Of a stretch of 64,000 bases of DNA, positions 52,128 through 61,551 are shown piece by piece. Source of the DNA: an uncultured Acetobacterium sp. (lineage in GTDB: Bacteria > Bacillota > Clostridia > Eubacteriales > Eubacteriaceae). Position numbers and translations under genes: made by a program. The notes under the pieces were generated by a model that worked only from the letters and a program-made list of their open reading frames with translations, ran no database searches and was not told the DNA's origin. How positions within the stretch are numbered: the first letter of the stretch is position 1; each line of letters opens with the position of its first letter. The stretch covers positions 2,320,736-2,384,735 of the forward strand of contig NZ_OY760905.1 in assembly GCF_963664135.1 (NCBI RefSeq), read 5' to 3'.

Positions 52128-54029
52128 ATGACATACTCAGGAGGAGACTACGACATTATTGTCATCGGCGCCGGTCATGCTGGATCGGAGGCGGCGCTGG
52201 CCAGCGCCCGGATTGGATTAAAAACGCTGTTGTTAACCATCAATCTGGATTCAGTAGCGATGATGCCCTGTAATCCATCGATCGGCGGCACCGGAAAGGG
52301 ACACCTCGTCCGAGAAATAGATGCCCTTGGTGGTGAAATGGGAAAAAATATTGATGCCACCATGATTCAGTGCAAAATGTTAAATACCGCAAAAGGCCCG
52401 GCGGTTCATTCATTACGGGCGCAGGCGGATAAAAAAGCCTATCAATTTCGAATGAAAGAAGTTATTGAGAACCAGGTTAACCTGCTTTTAAAACAACAGG
52501 AAGCCACCGAGATTATTGTTGAAAATGGCAAAATCACCGGCGTCGTTGTTAACACTGGAGCATTATATACCTGTAAAGCGGCGATCATCTGCAGCGGCAC
52601 CTATTTAAAAGGACGGATTATTATTGGCGATGTTCAATATGATGGTGGACCAAACGGCTTATTTCCGGCCATGTATTTATCCGATAGTCTGGAAAAAAAC
52701 GGTATTGAACTGCAGCGCTTTAAAACCGGAACCCCAGCCCGGGTGGATGCGAAAACCCTGGACTATACTAAGATGATTATTCAGGAGGGGGATGAGCATA
52801 TTGTGCCATTTTCCTTTGAAACGGATCAGATTGACATTGACCAGGTACCCTGTTATCTGACTTATACGAATGTGGAGACGCATAACATCATCAATGCTAA
52901 CATTGAGCGGTCACCCTTATATACTGGCGAAGTGGTGGGAATCGGGCCACGATATTGTCCATCCATTGAAACGAAGGTCATGCGTTTTCATGATAAAGAG
53001 CGCCATCAGATTTTTATGGAGCCGGAAGGTTTGAATACCAATGAGATCTATGTTCAGGGGATGTCATCCTGTCTGCCGGAAGATGTTCAGATCGCTTTGT
53101 ATCGAACGGTCCCGGGTATGGAGAAGGTTGAATTTATGCGTTCGGCCTATGCCATCGAGTATGACTGCATTCATCCGACCCGCTTAAAGGCGTCATTGGA
53201 ATCCAAGGCAGTCCAGGGGTTGTTTTTTGCTGGTCAAATCAATGGCACCTCCGGTTATGAAGAAGCTGGAGCTCAGGGGTTGATCGCCGGCATTAATGCA
53301 TCACTCTATTTACGGGGTGAACAACCAGTAATTATTGATCGCTCAGAAGGATACATTGGCGTGCTGATTGATGACATCATTACCAAAGGGATTGATGAAC
53401 CGTATCGGATGATGACTTCCCGGGCAGAATACCGATTGTTGTTGCGACAGGATAATGCCGATCTTCGTTTGACGGAGATTGGTCATCGGGTTGGGCTCAT
53501 CAGTGAGGAACGCTTTCAGAAGTTCTTAGATAAAAAGGAACAGATCAAACAGGAAATTGAACGATTAAACCATGTCACCGTTAAACCGATCAAAGAGAAT
53601 AATGAAATTTTAAAATCATTTGGCAGTTCAGAGATTCAGCATGGCTTATCGATTGGTGAATTGATCAGACGGCCGGAAGTAAAATACTTACAAACCGATG
53701 TCTTTGATCCGGAGCGGCCACAACTCCACTGGAGTGTGGTGGAACAGGTGGAAGTACAGATAAAATATGAGGGTTATATCAAAAAACAATTGCAGCAAGT
53801 CGAACAGTTTAAAAAGCTGGAACATAAACTAATTCCTCAGGGAATTAATTATCCCGAAATTGGCGGATTACGAATTGAAGCAGCGGAAAAGCTGCAAGAA
53901 ATAAAACCACTTTCGATTGGACAGGCATCACGAATATCCGGGGTTTCACCAGCAGATATTTCGGTTTTGTTAATTGCCCTGGAACAACGCCGGAGAAGTT
54001 CAGTAAAGGATGTAACCACAAATGAATAA
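52128..54029 (+). CDS. mnmG: tRNA uridine-5-carboxymethylaminomethyl modification enzyme MnmG (GidA)
   Basis: This FAD-binding partner of MnmE has 633 residues. The Rossmann motif [21 protein letters not shown] lies near residue 10, followed by [38 protein letters not shown] and [21 protein letters not shown]. The ATG at 52128 follows GAGGAGAGAG; the frame is open upstream into mnmE, but those codons belong to mnmE. It overlaps rsmG by eight bases. Confidence 0.98.
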   Translation: MTYSGGDYDIIVIGAGHAGSEAALASARIGLKTLLLTINLDSVAMMPCNPSIGGTGKGHLVREIDALGGEMGKNIDATMIQCKMLNTAKGPAVHSLRAQADKKAYQFRMKEVIENQVNLLLKQQEATEIIVENGKITGVVVNTGALYTCKAAIICSGTYLKGRIIIGDVQYDGGPNGLFPAMYLSDSLEKNGIELQRFKTGTPARVDAKTLDYTKMIIQEGDEHIVPFSFETDQIDIDQVPCYLTYTNVETHNIINANIERSPLYTGEVVGIGPRYCPSIETKVMRFHDKERHQIFMEPEGLNTNEIYVQGMSSCLPEDVQIALYRTVPGMEKVEFMRSAYAIEYDCIHPTRLKASLESKAVQGLFFAGQINGTSGYEEAGAQGLIAGINASLYLRGEQPVIIDRSEGYIGVLIDDIITKGIDEPYRMMTSRAEYRLLLRQDNADLRLTEIGHRVGLISEERFQKFLDKKEQIKQEIERLNHVTVKPIKENNEILKSFGSSEIQHGLSIGELIRRPEVKYLQTDVFDPERPQLHWSVVEQVEVQIKYEGYIKKQLQQVEQFKKLEHKLIPQGINYPEIGGLRIEAAEKLQEIKPLSIGQASRISGVSPADISVLLIALEQRRRSSVKDVTTNE

Positions 54030-54744
54030 TCGCATAGAAAAATTAATCGCTTTAGGTAATGAAGCAGATATCGAGATCAATAACAAGCAGGCAGAAAAAC
54101 TGATTGACTATATGGATCGCCTGCTAGAAAAAAACAAACACATCAACCTGACCCGGATAACCGATGAAGATGAGTTTATCAAACTCCATCTTCTGGATTC
54201 CCTGACATTACTAAAATTAATCAGAAATCCCAAAGCTAGGATCCTTGATGTGGGAACCGGTGGCGGTTTCCCAGGAATTCCCCTAGCAATACTTTTGCCG
54301 GATGCCCAGATTACTTTAATGGACTCCACTAAGAAAAAACTAAGTGTCGTTCAGGCGATCGCCCAGGAATTGGGAATTGATAATGTCAGCATCCTCCATG
54401 GCAGAGCAGAAGAACTCGGCCAAGACCTCAAGTATCGCGAAAGATATGAACTGGTCACCTCTCGGGCAGTGGCAAACCTGACGCTGCTTTCAGAATATTG
54501 TTTACCGCTTATTAAAGTGGGCGGACAGTTTTTATCGATGAAAGGTCGGGATTATCAGGAAGAACTGGAAGCAGCCAGAAAACCAATTGCTGTTTTAGGT
54601 GGGAAAATAGTTGATATTGAAAAAGGTTTGTTACTGCAAAGTGATTATGTTCATGTTATAATAAATGTGGAAAAAACAAAATCGACACCAAACCAATTTC
54701 CAAGAATTAACGGGAAGATAAAAAAAGAAGCATTTCCGTTATAA
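54022..54744 (+). CDS. rsmG: 16S rRNA guanine-527 N7-methyltransferase
   Basis: RsmG (GidB) methylates G527 of 16S rRNA. The 240-residue enzyme has the SAM motif [16 protein letters not shown] near residue 75, [11 protein letters not shown], the region [19 protein letters not shown] and [12 protein letters not shown]. The ATG overlaps the mnmG end. The C-terminal basic tail is somewhat extended. parS sites and parAB follow. Confidence 0.97.
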   Translation: MNNRIEKLIALGNEADIEINNKQAEKLIDYMDRLLEKNKHINLTRITDEDEFIKLHLLDSLTLLKLIRNPKARILDVGTGGGFPGIPLAILLPDAQITLMDSTKKKLSVVQAIAQELGIDNVSILHGRAEELGQDLKYRERYELVTSRAVANLTLLSEYCLPLIKVGGQFLSMKGRDYQEELEAARKPIAVLGGKIVDIEKGLLLQSDYVHVIINVEKTKSTPNQFPRINGKIKKEAFPL

Positions 54745-54807
54745 TTTCGCAAACAACAAGAAGAAATAAAGGCTTATATGATACGATTTGATCTGATTTT
54801 CAAGAGA

Positions 54808-54823
54808 TGTTTCACGTGAAACA
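54808..54823. other. parS centromere site 1
   Basis: TGTTTCACGTGAAACA is the perfect 16-base consensus ParB site. It is extended to a 26-base perfect palindrome (54803-54828) by AGAGA and TCTCT, with further near-symmetry outside. It lies 170 bases before parA. Confidence 0.98.
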
Positions 54824-54865
54824 TCTCTATGAAAATTGATTATGCAAAAACGTGATGAGTGAAAA

Positions 54866-54881
54866 TGTTTCACGTGAAACA
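54866..54881. other. parS centromere site 2
   Basis: A second perfect TGTTTCACGTGAAACA is 42 bases after the first, without the extended flanking symmetry. The pair should nucleate ParB spreading next to oriC. The remaining bases of the 54745-54990 gap are AT-rich with only weak promoter-like sequences. Confidence 0.98.
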
Positions 54882-54990
54882 TGAGGAAGTGTCATCAAAA
54901 ACAAAAATCAGCGGATTAAGACAAAAGATTCTTAATTGGGGATAGATACGTTCATTAATGTGTATGTTGTAAAATTTAAGGAGTGAAAAG

Positions 54991-55755
54991 ATGGCGAAAA
55001 TCGTGGCAGTATTTAATCAAAAAGGTGGCGTTGGTAAAACGACCACAAATATTAACTTAACCACTGCCCTCAGTTTGGAAGGATACCGAATTCTGGTTAT
55101 TGACATTGATCCTCAGGGGAATACCAGCAGCGGATTCGGAATTGAAAAGAATAATCTGGAAAAGAGTGTTTATAATGGGATTATCCATGGCGATAATTTA
55201 AAAGAAATCATCTTAACCACCGATTATGAAAATCTTAACATTCTTCCGTCCCATCCAGATTTGGCAGGGGCTGAAATTGAATTGACGAATTTATCACAAA
55301 GAGAGCTTCGCCTTAAAAACAGTATTGAAGAGGTCAAACAATTCTATGATTATATCTTCATTGATTGTCCACCTTCATTAGGTTTATTAACCATTAATGC
55401 ACTGGCCATGACAGATACCGTGTTGATACCGATCCAATGCGAGTTTTATGCCTTGGAAGGCGTCAGTCAGCTGATGAATACCATTAGTCTGGTAAAACAG
55501 GGTTTAAATCCCAAATTGGAAATCGAAGGTGTGCTGATGACCATGTTTGATAGCCGCACCAATCTATCCAACCAGGTGGTCGATGAAGTGGTTGATTATT
55601 TTAAAGACAAGGTCTATGAGACCATGATTCCCAGAAATATCCGTTTGGCTGAGGCTCCCAGCTATGGCCAGACGATTTTTGAATATGCCAGCTCATCAAA
55701 AGGATCCAAAGCATATCTCGCCCTTGCAAAAGAGTTTATACAAAGACAGGAGTAA
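54991..55755 (+). CDS. parA: Chromosome partitioning ATPase ParA (Soj)
   Basis: The 254-residue ATPase has the deviant Walker A motif FNQKGGVGKTTTNINL near residue 8, VIDIDPQGNTSSGFG, DYIFIDCPPSLGLLTINAL and IPIQCEFYALEG. It binds DNA non-specifically and, with ParB at parS, segregates origins and can control DnaA. AAGGAG precedes the ATG. It is two bases before parB. Confidence 0.98.
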   Translation: MAKIVAVFNQKGGVGKTTTNINLTTALSLEGYRILVIDIDPQGNTSSGFGIEKNNLEKSVYNGIIHGDNLKEIILTTDYENLNILPSHPDLAGAEIELTNLSQRELRLKNSIEEVKQFYDYIFIDCPPSLGLLTINALAMTDTVLIPIQCEFYALEGVSQLMNTISLVKQGLNPKLEIEGVLMTMFDSRTNLSNQVVDEVVDYFKDKVYETMIPRNIRLAEAPSYGQTIFEYASSSKGSKAYLALAKEFIQRQE

Positions 55756-55757
55756 TT

Positions 55758-56654
55758 ATGGGAAAAAACACAGGTTTAGGAAAAGGTCTTAGAGCGTTAT
55801 TTCCCGATGAGGCAATCATCACTTCCAAAGAAGATGAACCGTTAGAAGTTGATGTGGAGAAACTGGTTTTCTACGTCAAAACCAATAATGTTCGACCAAA
55901 TCCAAAACAACCTCGAAAAACCTTTGATCGTGGAAAGCTTGAAGAGTTGGGCGCATCCATCAAAGAGCATGGCATCGTCCAACCGTTGGTGGTAAAACCA
56001 GAAACCAAGGGTTATACCATTATTGCCGGTGAACGGCGCTGGCGGGCGGCCAATATGATCGGGTTAAAAGAAGTGCCGGTAATTGTTAAAGATCTGCCGC
56101 CGGAAGAAGTGTTGGAAATTGCGATTATTGAAAATGTCCAGCGTGAGAACCTGAATAGCATTGAAGAAGCAATGGCTTTTGAAGCGTTAATGGAAAACTT
56201 TAATCTGACTCAGGGAGAAATCGGTATTCGGATCGGCAAAAGTCGAACTGCGATTGCTAATACCCTAAGACTGCTAAAATTACCGAAAACCATTCAAAAT
56301 GAATTGGCAGAGGGAAATATCAGCTCCGGTCATGCCAGAGCAATTCTGATTCTTGAAGATCCAGTAAAGATGGAAGCATTTACCAACGAAATTATCGAAA
56401 ATGGCTTAAGTGTTAGAGATGCGGAAAACCGCATTAAAAAAATGCAAAACGAGGGTTTAGCAAAACCACTTCAGAAGCAAAAGGAAAACAACAATGGTTA
56501 TATTATCGAAATCCAGGAAGTGCTGGAAAAAAAATATGCCATCAAGGTGAATTTAAGCAGCCGTGGGAAAAAGGGGAAAATCGAGTTTGTTTATTCCTCG
56601 CTGGAAGAATTGGATCGTCTTCTGGAACAGTTGGGATATCAGAAAACAAACTAA
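55758..56654 (+). CDS. parB: Chromosome partitioning protein ParB (Spo0J)
   Basis: The 298-residue CTPase clamp has N-terminal KNTGLGKGLRALFPD, which stimulates ParA, then VRPNPKQPRKTFD, the CTP/arginine patch IAGERRWRAANM, IENVQRENLNSIEEA, the helix-turn-helix LTQGEIGIRIGKSRTAIANTLRLL and a C-terminal dimer domain. It binds the two parS sites just upstream of parA. GAGTAATT precedes the ATG. Confidence 0.98.
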   Translation: MGKNTGLGKGLRALFPDEAIITSKEDEPLEVDVEKLVFYVKTNNVRPNPKQPRKTFDRGKLEELGASIKEHGIVQPLVVKPETKGYTIIAGERRWRAANMIGLKEVPVIVKDLPPEEVLEIAIIENVQRENLNSIEEAMAFEALMENFNLTQGEIGIRIGKSRTAIANTLRLLKLPKTIQNELAEGNISSGHARAILILEDPVKMEAFTNEIIENGLSVRDAENRIKKMQNEGLAKPLQKQKENNNGYIIEIQEVLEKKYAIKVNLSSRGKKGKIEFVYSSLEELDRLLEQLGYQKTN

Positions 56655-56715
56655 AACATAAAGAGAAAGAAGATCAAGAGAAATTTGACAATTTAATTAT
56701 GAAATGGAGAAAATA

Positions 56716-57789
56716 ATGAATCAAATCAAAAGAAAGAGGCGATTGTCGGCCCTGGAGGCAGCAGTATTAGGGAATATTCTCTATATTGTTATTGTTCTGA
56801 TATACAAAAATGTATTTGATGCGATCAGAACAAGCGATTTCAATTACTTGTTTAATACCATACAGTTCATCACCGTCGGAGCTTTTTGGATAACCTTGTT
56901 TGCCATCTGTTTTAAAAGCATTAGTGCAAATGAAAAACCTAAAGCTTTTAAATATATCATATTTAGTCTGATTCCGATTGTGACCTTAACAGTAGCCTTG
57001 ACACTTGTATCGACTGTGATGCCCGGTCAGGACACAAGTAGTATTTGGAATCAGTTTGCATTTATTGCAGCGCCAACAATTTTTTGGTATTTACCCTTTG
57101 GATTAATTTATCAGTTGATTGGCAGTCAGATATCAATTTTTGCGTTCTTCGGAATTGCTTTGATTTTTACCGTCGCATTTCAGGTGATCGGCATTATTGC
57201 CGGCCGAATTCTGGGGCGCAAGTATTACGAAGAGACCCGAGCTGAAGATGAACGTGATTTGGAATATGATCGGGAAGTTAAAAAAGAAAAGAAGAAAACC
57301 CGTAAAAAACCAAGAATGCCCAAACGCGAAAGCATCGGAATGGAAGGCCTTTCAAATGAACAGATCAATGAAGGCTTCACCCCAATGGAACCGGAAACCA
57401 TGAACATGACAGAGGTGATTATTGAAGATACCTATGTTGCACCAGAACGCACAAACTACAATAAACAAAGAAGAGGAAAATCAGAAACCGGATTATTTGA
57501 AAAAGTAGATGAGAGCACTTTATTTAATTCAGAAAAGGGCAATCAGAACTTTGAAACCGAGATAAAGCCAGCCGCAATGCCGGAAATTAAGACGGATCAA
57601 ACAGTAGTCAATGAACAGGCAGAAACCATTGACGATTGGCAATTGAGCCATCCGATCGGGGTGGAAGACCTCAGTCGCGGAATGAATAAACATGAAGAGA
57701 CAGATGATAAATCCTTCCTGATGGAAACCAGTGCCGTGCGAATTATTAAAGAAGAAGATATTGAAGAATATTATAGGAATAAAAAATGA
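56716..57789 (+). CDS. Hypothetical membrane protein with long charged tail
   Basis: I do not recognise this 357-residue protein. The first 175 residues hold about five hydrophobic helices (near 18-38, 48-68, 78-100, 112-133, 140-163). The remaining 180 are cytoplasmic, with a strongly basic stretch (VKKEKKKTRKKPRMPKRE near 188-205) and a Glu-rich, low-complexity end. GGAG lies six bases before the ATG at 56716; the ATG at 56704 has none. It lies between parB and the cvpA-like gene, overlapping the latter by four bases, so it is part of that operon and may be a membrane anchor near the division or partition machinery. Confidence 0.75.
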   Translation: MNQIKRKRRLSALEAAVLGNILYIVIVLIYKNVFDAIRTSDFNYLFNTIQFITVGAFWITLFAICFKSISANEKPKAFKYIIFSLIPIVTLTVALTLVSTVMPGQDTSSIWNQFAFIAAPTIFWYLPFGLIYQLIGSQISIFAFFGIALIFTVAFQVIGIIAGRILGRKYYEETRAEDERDLEYDREVKKEKKKTRKKPRMPKRESIGMEGLSNEQINEGFTPMEPETMNMTEVIIEDTYVAPERTNYNKQRRGKSETGLFEKVDESTLFNSEKGNQNFETEIKPAAMPEIKTDQTVVNEQAETIDDWQLSHPIGVEDLSRGMNKHEETDDKSFLMETSAVRIIKEEDIEEYYRNKK

Positions 57790-58439
57790 GTTTTTCAGCA
57801 TTGACATCACTTGATTTTATTTGCATCCTGATTTGCTTGTTTTCAGGAATATTAGGATACAAACGAGGTGCAATAAATACCCTGATTAGTTTCGGGGGAT
57901 TTATTGCATCTTTTGTAATAGCATGGCTTTTTTCTGCCACTTTGGGGGAGTGGCTCATTAATGCTGGCGTTTTTAATAGTCTTTTTGCGACCATCAATGT
58001 CGATGGCATTGCCCAATCGCTGATAGCAGCCGGAACCCAACAAAATGATTTAATAAACTCGGCGTTAGGTGCCGCCATTACCAATGGGGGACAATCAGTA
58101 TTGGATCAAGGCGTAACTGCCATTGCTGATCTGATTAAGCAAGGCATTGCCCAAAGCATCAGCTTTGGAATCATTGTTATTGGCGTATCGGTGCTTTGCT
58201 GGATCCTGCAGATTATTTTTATAGGAATCACAAAACTGCCAGTCATTGGAACCGTTAATCGGCTAACTGGCTTGCTCCTGGGTTTGATTTTGGGAGTGGC
58301 TGTGGTTGCGGTAATGCTCTGGGTATTTTCAATTATTAATCTTTCTACGGGTGGGGCAGCGAATCTGCCATCATATCAAAATAGCTACCTGATTGAGATT
58401 GGAACACCGTATGTGAATAAATATATGGGAATTCAATAG
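57786..58439 (+). CDS. CvpA family membrane protein
   Basis: The 217-residue protein has four helices. It opens DFICILICLFSGILGYKRGAINTLISFGGF, the typical CvpA pattern, and a C-terminal helix pair with VIGTVNRLTGLLLGLILG. Family members affect colicin V production, biofilms and envelope stability, with no agreed biochemical role. It overlaps the upstream gene by four bases and is nine bases before the mscS-like gene. Confidence 0.85.
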   Translation: MSFSALTSLDFICILICLFSGILGYKRGAINTLISFGGFIASFVIAWLFSATLGEWLINAGVFNSLFATINVDGIAQSLIAAGTQQNDLINSALGAAITNGGQSVLDQGVTAIADLIKQGIAQSISFGIIVIGVSVLCWILQIIFIGITKLPVIGTVNRLTGLLLGLILGVAVVAVMLWVFSIINLSTGGAANLPSYQNSYLIEIGTPYVNKYMGIQ

Positions 58440-58448
58440 GGAGGCAGA

Positions 58449-59348
58449 ATGGAATATTTAGCGAGTAATTTTCAAAGTTTTTTAGCACAATTTGATTTTA
58501 ATAATCTGATGCAAAAATGCATTATTTCAGTTTTAATACTGGTAGTCGTTTTTATTAGTTTTAAAATTATCTTTCGCGTGATTGATCGGGTTTTTGATGA
58601 AAATCGCGCTAATTTTGAACCAAGGGACGTACGACGCGTCATTACCCTGAACAATGTTACCAAAACAGCAATCAGAGCCGGTATTTGGACAGCCGCAGCC
58701 TTGATTATTCTGGGTCAATTTATGGATATTGGGTCGCTTCTAGCAGTAGCAGGGGTGGGGACTTTGGCCATTGGTTTTGGTGCAAAAGGAATTGTTGAAG
58801 ATGTCATGAGTGGTTTTGTGATTGTTTTTGAAAACCAGTTCAGCGTCGGTGACTACGTAATCATTGATGACGATCATTACGGGATTGTTGAAAATATCGG
58901 GATCCGAACCACTAGCGTCCGGGAATTTGATGGAGGTTTATTTATTATTCACAATGGCAAGATCGATCAGCTGGTCAATTATTCAAAAGGGCATATTAAA
59001 GCCGTTGTGGACGTAAGTATTGCCTATGAGGAAGACATCAACAAGGTGCTTGACCTGCTGGAAGAAATCTGTGAGGATCTTTATTTAAACCACGAAGACT
59101 TATTTAAAATAAGACCCGAGGTTCAGGGGGTGACCCGGCTTGATCCATCGGCGGTGAATATCCGGATTAGCTGTGATGAAGATGCATCGTCAAAATTTAC
59201 CGCCGAAACGGTATTACGTCAACGAATTAAAGAAGTTTTTCAGGAACAAAAAATTGAAATTCCCTACGCCAAATCAATCGTCTATACGCGTGACCCGGCG
59301 ATCAATGCGGGAGCGAAAAACGAACCAGAGGTGAAACTTGGAAATTAA
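58449..59348 (+). CDS. Small-conductance mechanosensitive channel (MscS/YkuT-like)
   Basis: The 299-residue protein has an N-terminal helix (residues 23-43), a second near 75-95 and the pore helix with GVGTLAIGFGAKGIVEDVMSGF, followed by FENQFSVGDYVIIDDDHYGIVENIGIRTT, the conserved MscS beta domain. The C-terminal part ends with REIKEVFQEQ-like sequence. It would release solutes during hypo-osmotic shock. AGGGAGG precedes the ATG. It overlaps the DUF951 gene by 11 bases. Confidence 0.93.
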   Translation: MEYLASNFQSFLAQFDFNNLMQKCIISVLILVVVFISFKIIFRVIDRVFDENRANFEPRDVRRVITLNNVTKTAIRAGIWTAAALIILGQFMDIGSLLAVAGVGTLAIGFGAKGIVEDVMSGFVIVFENQFSVGDYVIIDDDHYGIVENIGIRTTSVREFDGGLFIIHNGKIDQLVNYSKGHIKAVVDVSIAYEEDINKVLDLLEEICEDLYLNHEDLFKIRPEVQGVTRLDPSAVNIRISCDEDASSKFTAETVLRQRIKEVFQEQKIEIPYAKSIVYTRDPAINAGAKNEPEVKLGN

Positions 59349-59541
59349 AGAATATAATTTAGGTGATCGGGTAGAAATGAAAAAAAAGCATCCCTGTGGC
59401 AGTTTTGAGTGGGAAATCATTCGACTGGGTGCCGATATTAAAATAAAATGCTTAGGTTGTGGTCACATTGTCATGCTACAGCGGTCCAAATTCAATAAAC
59501 AGATAAAGAAAGTATTAATTGAGGACAAGGTAGAACAATGA
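59338..59541 (+). CDS. DUF951 family protein
   Basis: The 67-residue protein matches DUF951: GDRVEMKKKHPCGSFEWEI, RLGADIKIKCLGCGHIVMLQRSKF. The pattern HPCG..CLGCGH suggests a metal-binding or nucleic-acid-binding zinc ribbon-like fold. It starts with TTG at 59338 after GAGGTG. The gene is almost always found near parB-mscS-rpsF in Clostridia. Function is unknown. Confidence 0.88.
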   Translation: MEIKEYNLGDRVEMKKKHPCGSFEWEIIRLGADIKIKCLGCGHIVMLQRSKFNKQIKKVLIEDKVEQ

Positions 59542-60164
59542 AAACTTATTTGATGCGACAATGGAAAGGTGCCGAAACTTACTTCGAAAAGAACCTTAAA
59601 CCGACGTTTTATTTTTGTCTGGCCTTTTTTGTTATTATGATTGTTTTAAATACCATGGTATTTCTTAGCGACCCACAGATGAGTCAAACCTATTTTAATG
59701 AATTACAGTCATTATTTAAGGAAAAACAATTTCTGGATGGCTCAGGAGTCGAATTATGGTTTGGTATTTTTTTCAATAATCTGCTCGCCAGTGCCATCAG
59801 TATCCTTCTCGGAGTGATTCCGTTTTTGTTTTTGCCGATGTTTTCGCTGGCTTCCAATGCCATTATTATTGGTCTGATGGGAGCCGTATATCAAATCAAT
59901 GGCGTCGGCTGGATGCCCTTTTTAATCGGGATTCTACCTCATGGGGTGATTGAAATCCCCGCTCTGATCCTGGGGATAACACTGGGAGTTCATATTTGCT
60001 TAAAACTGGTGAAAACAATTTTAAGAAGGAGTTTCAAAGGCGAATTAAAACAGGCGGTCATCGGATGTATGCGGATTTATATATTATGGATGATCCCCCT
60101 GTTTTTTATTGCCGCCTTTATTGAAACCTTTATGACTCCGATTTTATTCAATGCCGTTGTTTAA
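59538..60164 (+). CDS. Stage II sporulation protein M-like membrane protein
   Basis: The 208-residue protein has five hydrophobic segments and the SpoIIM (DUF95) region FFNNLLASAISILLGVIPFLFLP with GWMPFLIGILPHGVIEIPALILG. SpoIIM takes part in the DMP peptidoglycan-remodelling complex in spore formers, but family members exist in non-sporulating bacteria too, so a role in sporulation should not be assumed. It overlaps DUF951 by four bases and ends the operon before the rpsF promoter. Confidence 0.85.
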   Translation: MKTYLMRQWKGAETYFEKNLKPTFYFCLAFFVIMIVLNTMVFLSDPQMSQTYFNELQSLFKEKQFLDGSGVELWFGIFFNNLLASAISILLGVIPFLFLPMFSLASNAIIIGLMGAVYQINGVGWMPFLIGILPHGVIEIPALILGITLGVHICLKLVKTILRRSFKGELKQAVIGCMRIYILWMIPLFFIAAFIETFMTPILFNAVV

Positions 60165-60196
60165 AATAAGGTCAGTAAAAATAAAAAAATTAACAC

Positions 60197-60224
60197 TTGC
60201 AAGAATTGCGAGATATGATATAAT
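60197..60224 (+). promoter_or_regulatory. Promoter and leader of rpsF-ssb-rpsR
   Basis: TTGCAA (60197-60202), 16 bases and TATAAT (60219-60224) form the promoter. The following 55-base leader holds GCTC-GCT-ggaa-AAGTGAGC (60242-60260) and ATAGTCC near the ribosome binding site GAGGAGGTG. This resembles the S6:S18-bound leaders of other Firmicutes, but I could not confirm it. Confidence 0.75.
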
Positions 60225-60286
60225 TAAAAGCTGTAATCCTTGCTCGCTGGAAAAGTGAGCCATAGTCCATGAGGAGGTGAAATGGA

Positions 60287-60574
60287 ATGAGAAAGTATGA
60301 AACATTATTTGTTTTAAAACCGGATCTTGAAAAAGAAGTAATTGAAGAATCAGTTGCTAAAGTAAAGGCCGTGATTGAAGCAGCCGGAGAAATTGAAAAA
60401 GTCGACGAATGGGGCAAAAGAAAATTAGCCTACGAAATCGATAAAAAGTATCAAGAAGGCTTCTATGTATTAATAGACTTCAAAGCTGACAATTCAGTAC
60501 TTGATGCATTGGATCATTTATACAAAATTAACGAACAGTTTATTCGAAGCATCGTTATTAAAAAAGAGAAATAG
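60287..60574 (+). CDS. rpsF: 30S ribosomal protein S6
   Basis: The 95-residue protein starts RKYETLFVLKPDLEKEV and includes VDEWGKRKLAYEIDKKYQEGFYV and RSIVIKKEK, the S6 pattern. S6 pairs with S18 (61047) on the 30S platform, and the two may autoregulate their operon. AGGAGGTG precedes the ATG by seven bases. ssb follows 11 bases later. Confidence 0.98.
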   Translation: MRKYETLFVLKPDLEKEVIEESVAKVKAVIEAAGEIEKVDEWGKRKLAYEIDKKYQEGFYVLIDFKADNSVLDALDHLYKINEQFIRSIVIKKEK

Positions 60575-60585
60575 GGGGCAGTTCT

Positions 60586-61029
60586 GTGAATAAAGTAATT
60601 TTAGTAGGAAGACTAACCCGAGATCCTGAGGTAAAAAACACAACAACAGGCAAGGCTGTAGCTACGTTTACCTTAGCTGTGGATCGTCGTTTTAAAAATA
60701 AAGATGGTCAAAAAGAAGCCGATTTTGTGCCGATTGTAGTGTGGGGAAAACAGGCAGAATTTGCAGGTCAATATCTGTCAAAGGGTAGCCAAATTGGTGT
60801 ATCAGGACGACTACAAGTAAGAAGTTACGACGCACAGGATGGCCAACGACGTTATGTGACGGAAGTTGTTGCAGACGAAATTAATTTTCTGTCTTCCAGC
60901 CGGAAAGATTCCACAGCCGGATTCCAACAAACTTCAGCGCCACGATCAGATAACAACAATAATATGTCAGTAATGGGTCTGGATGAAGATTTTCATTTAA
61001 TGGCCGACGATGACGATATACCTTTTTAA
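60586..61029 (+). CDS. ssb: Single-stranded DNA-binding protein
   Basis: The 147-residue protein has an N-terminal OB fold (NKVILVGRLTRDPEVKNTTTG, VDRRFKNKDGQKEADFVPIVVWGKQAEF and GSQIGVSGRLQVRSYD), a flexible linker with repeated N, and the acidic tail DDDIPF that recruits other replication proteins. It starts with GTG at 60586 after GGGGGC. It lies between rpsF and rpsR, as is usual. Confidence 0.98.
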   Translation: MNKVILVGRLTRDPEVKNTTTGKAVATFTLAVDRRFKNKDGQKEADFVPIVVWGKQAEFAGQYLSKGSQIGVSGRLQVRSYDAQDGQRRYVTEVVADEINFLSSSRKDSTAGFQQTSAPRSDNNNNMSVMGLDEDFHLMADDDDIPF

Positions 61030-61046
61030 GATAGGAGGAAAAGACA

Positions 61047-61274
61047 ATGCCAAAACCATTTAAAAAGAGAAGAAAAGTTTGTGAGTTCTGCGAACGAAAA
61101 GTTGAAAATGTTGATTATAAAGATGTGATCACACTGAAGAAATTCGTTTCCGAACGTGGAAAAATTTTACCAAGACGAGCCACCGGCACCTGTGCTAAAC
61201 ATCAGAGAAAGGTAACAGAAGCAATTAAACGTGCGCGAAATGTTGCCCTTTTACCATATAGCTCAAATAACTAA
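61047..61274 (+). CDS. rpsR: 30S ribosomal protein S18
   Basis: The 75-residue basic protein has [63 protein letters not shown], the S18 signature. The N-terminal CEFC with a later Cys marks the zinc-binding (C+) form. GGAGG precedes the ATG. It ends the ribosomal operon at the terminator at 61278. Confidence 0.98.
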   Translation: MPKPFKKRRKVCEFCERKVENVDYKDVITLKKFVSERGKILPRRATGTCAKHQRKVTEAIKRARNVALLPYSSNN

Positions 61275-61277
61275 AAA

Positions 61278-61326
61278 TGTATAAAGCTGTTTGTCTCAGG
61301 AAAGAGCCTGGGATAAGCAGCTTTTT
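61278..61326 (+). terminator. Terminator after rpsR
   Basis: AAAGCTG..GTCTCAGG pairs with CCTGGGATAAGCAGCTTT around AAAGAG, followed by TTTTTC. The rest of the 61275-61551 gap holds a TATAAT (about 61480) for the DUF2232 gene and a T-rich spacer with no other feature. Confidence 0.9.
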
Positions 61327-61551
61327 CTTTGCAAAAAATAATTAATTGGCAGGCCCGATCAAGCTTCACATGAGCAAACAAAAATCGGCAAAACCAATGG
61401 AGTTTTTCAGCTTCGGGCTGTTTGTTATTTTAATCCAAACACGAACAAAAATAATAGGCATTTTGTTTTATTGTGATATAATGTATCAGTAACTTTTGAC
61501 GCATAAATAGACTGCGTCCGGGAACATTTAAGTTGCCGATTTGGAGGATAA

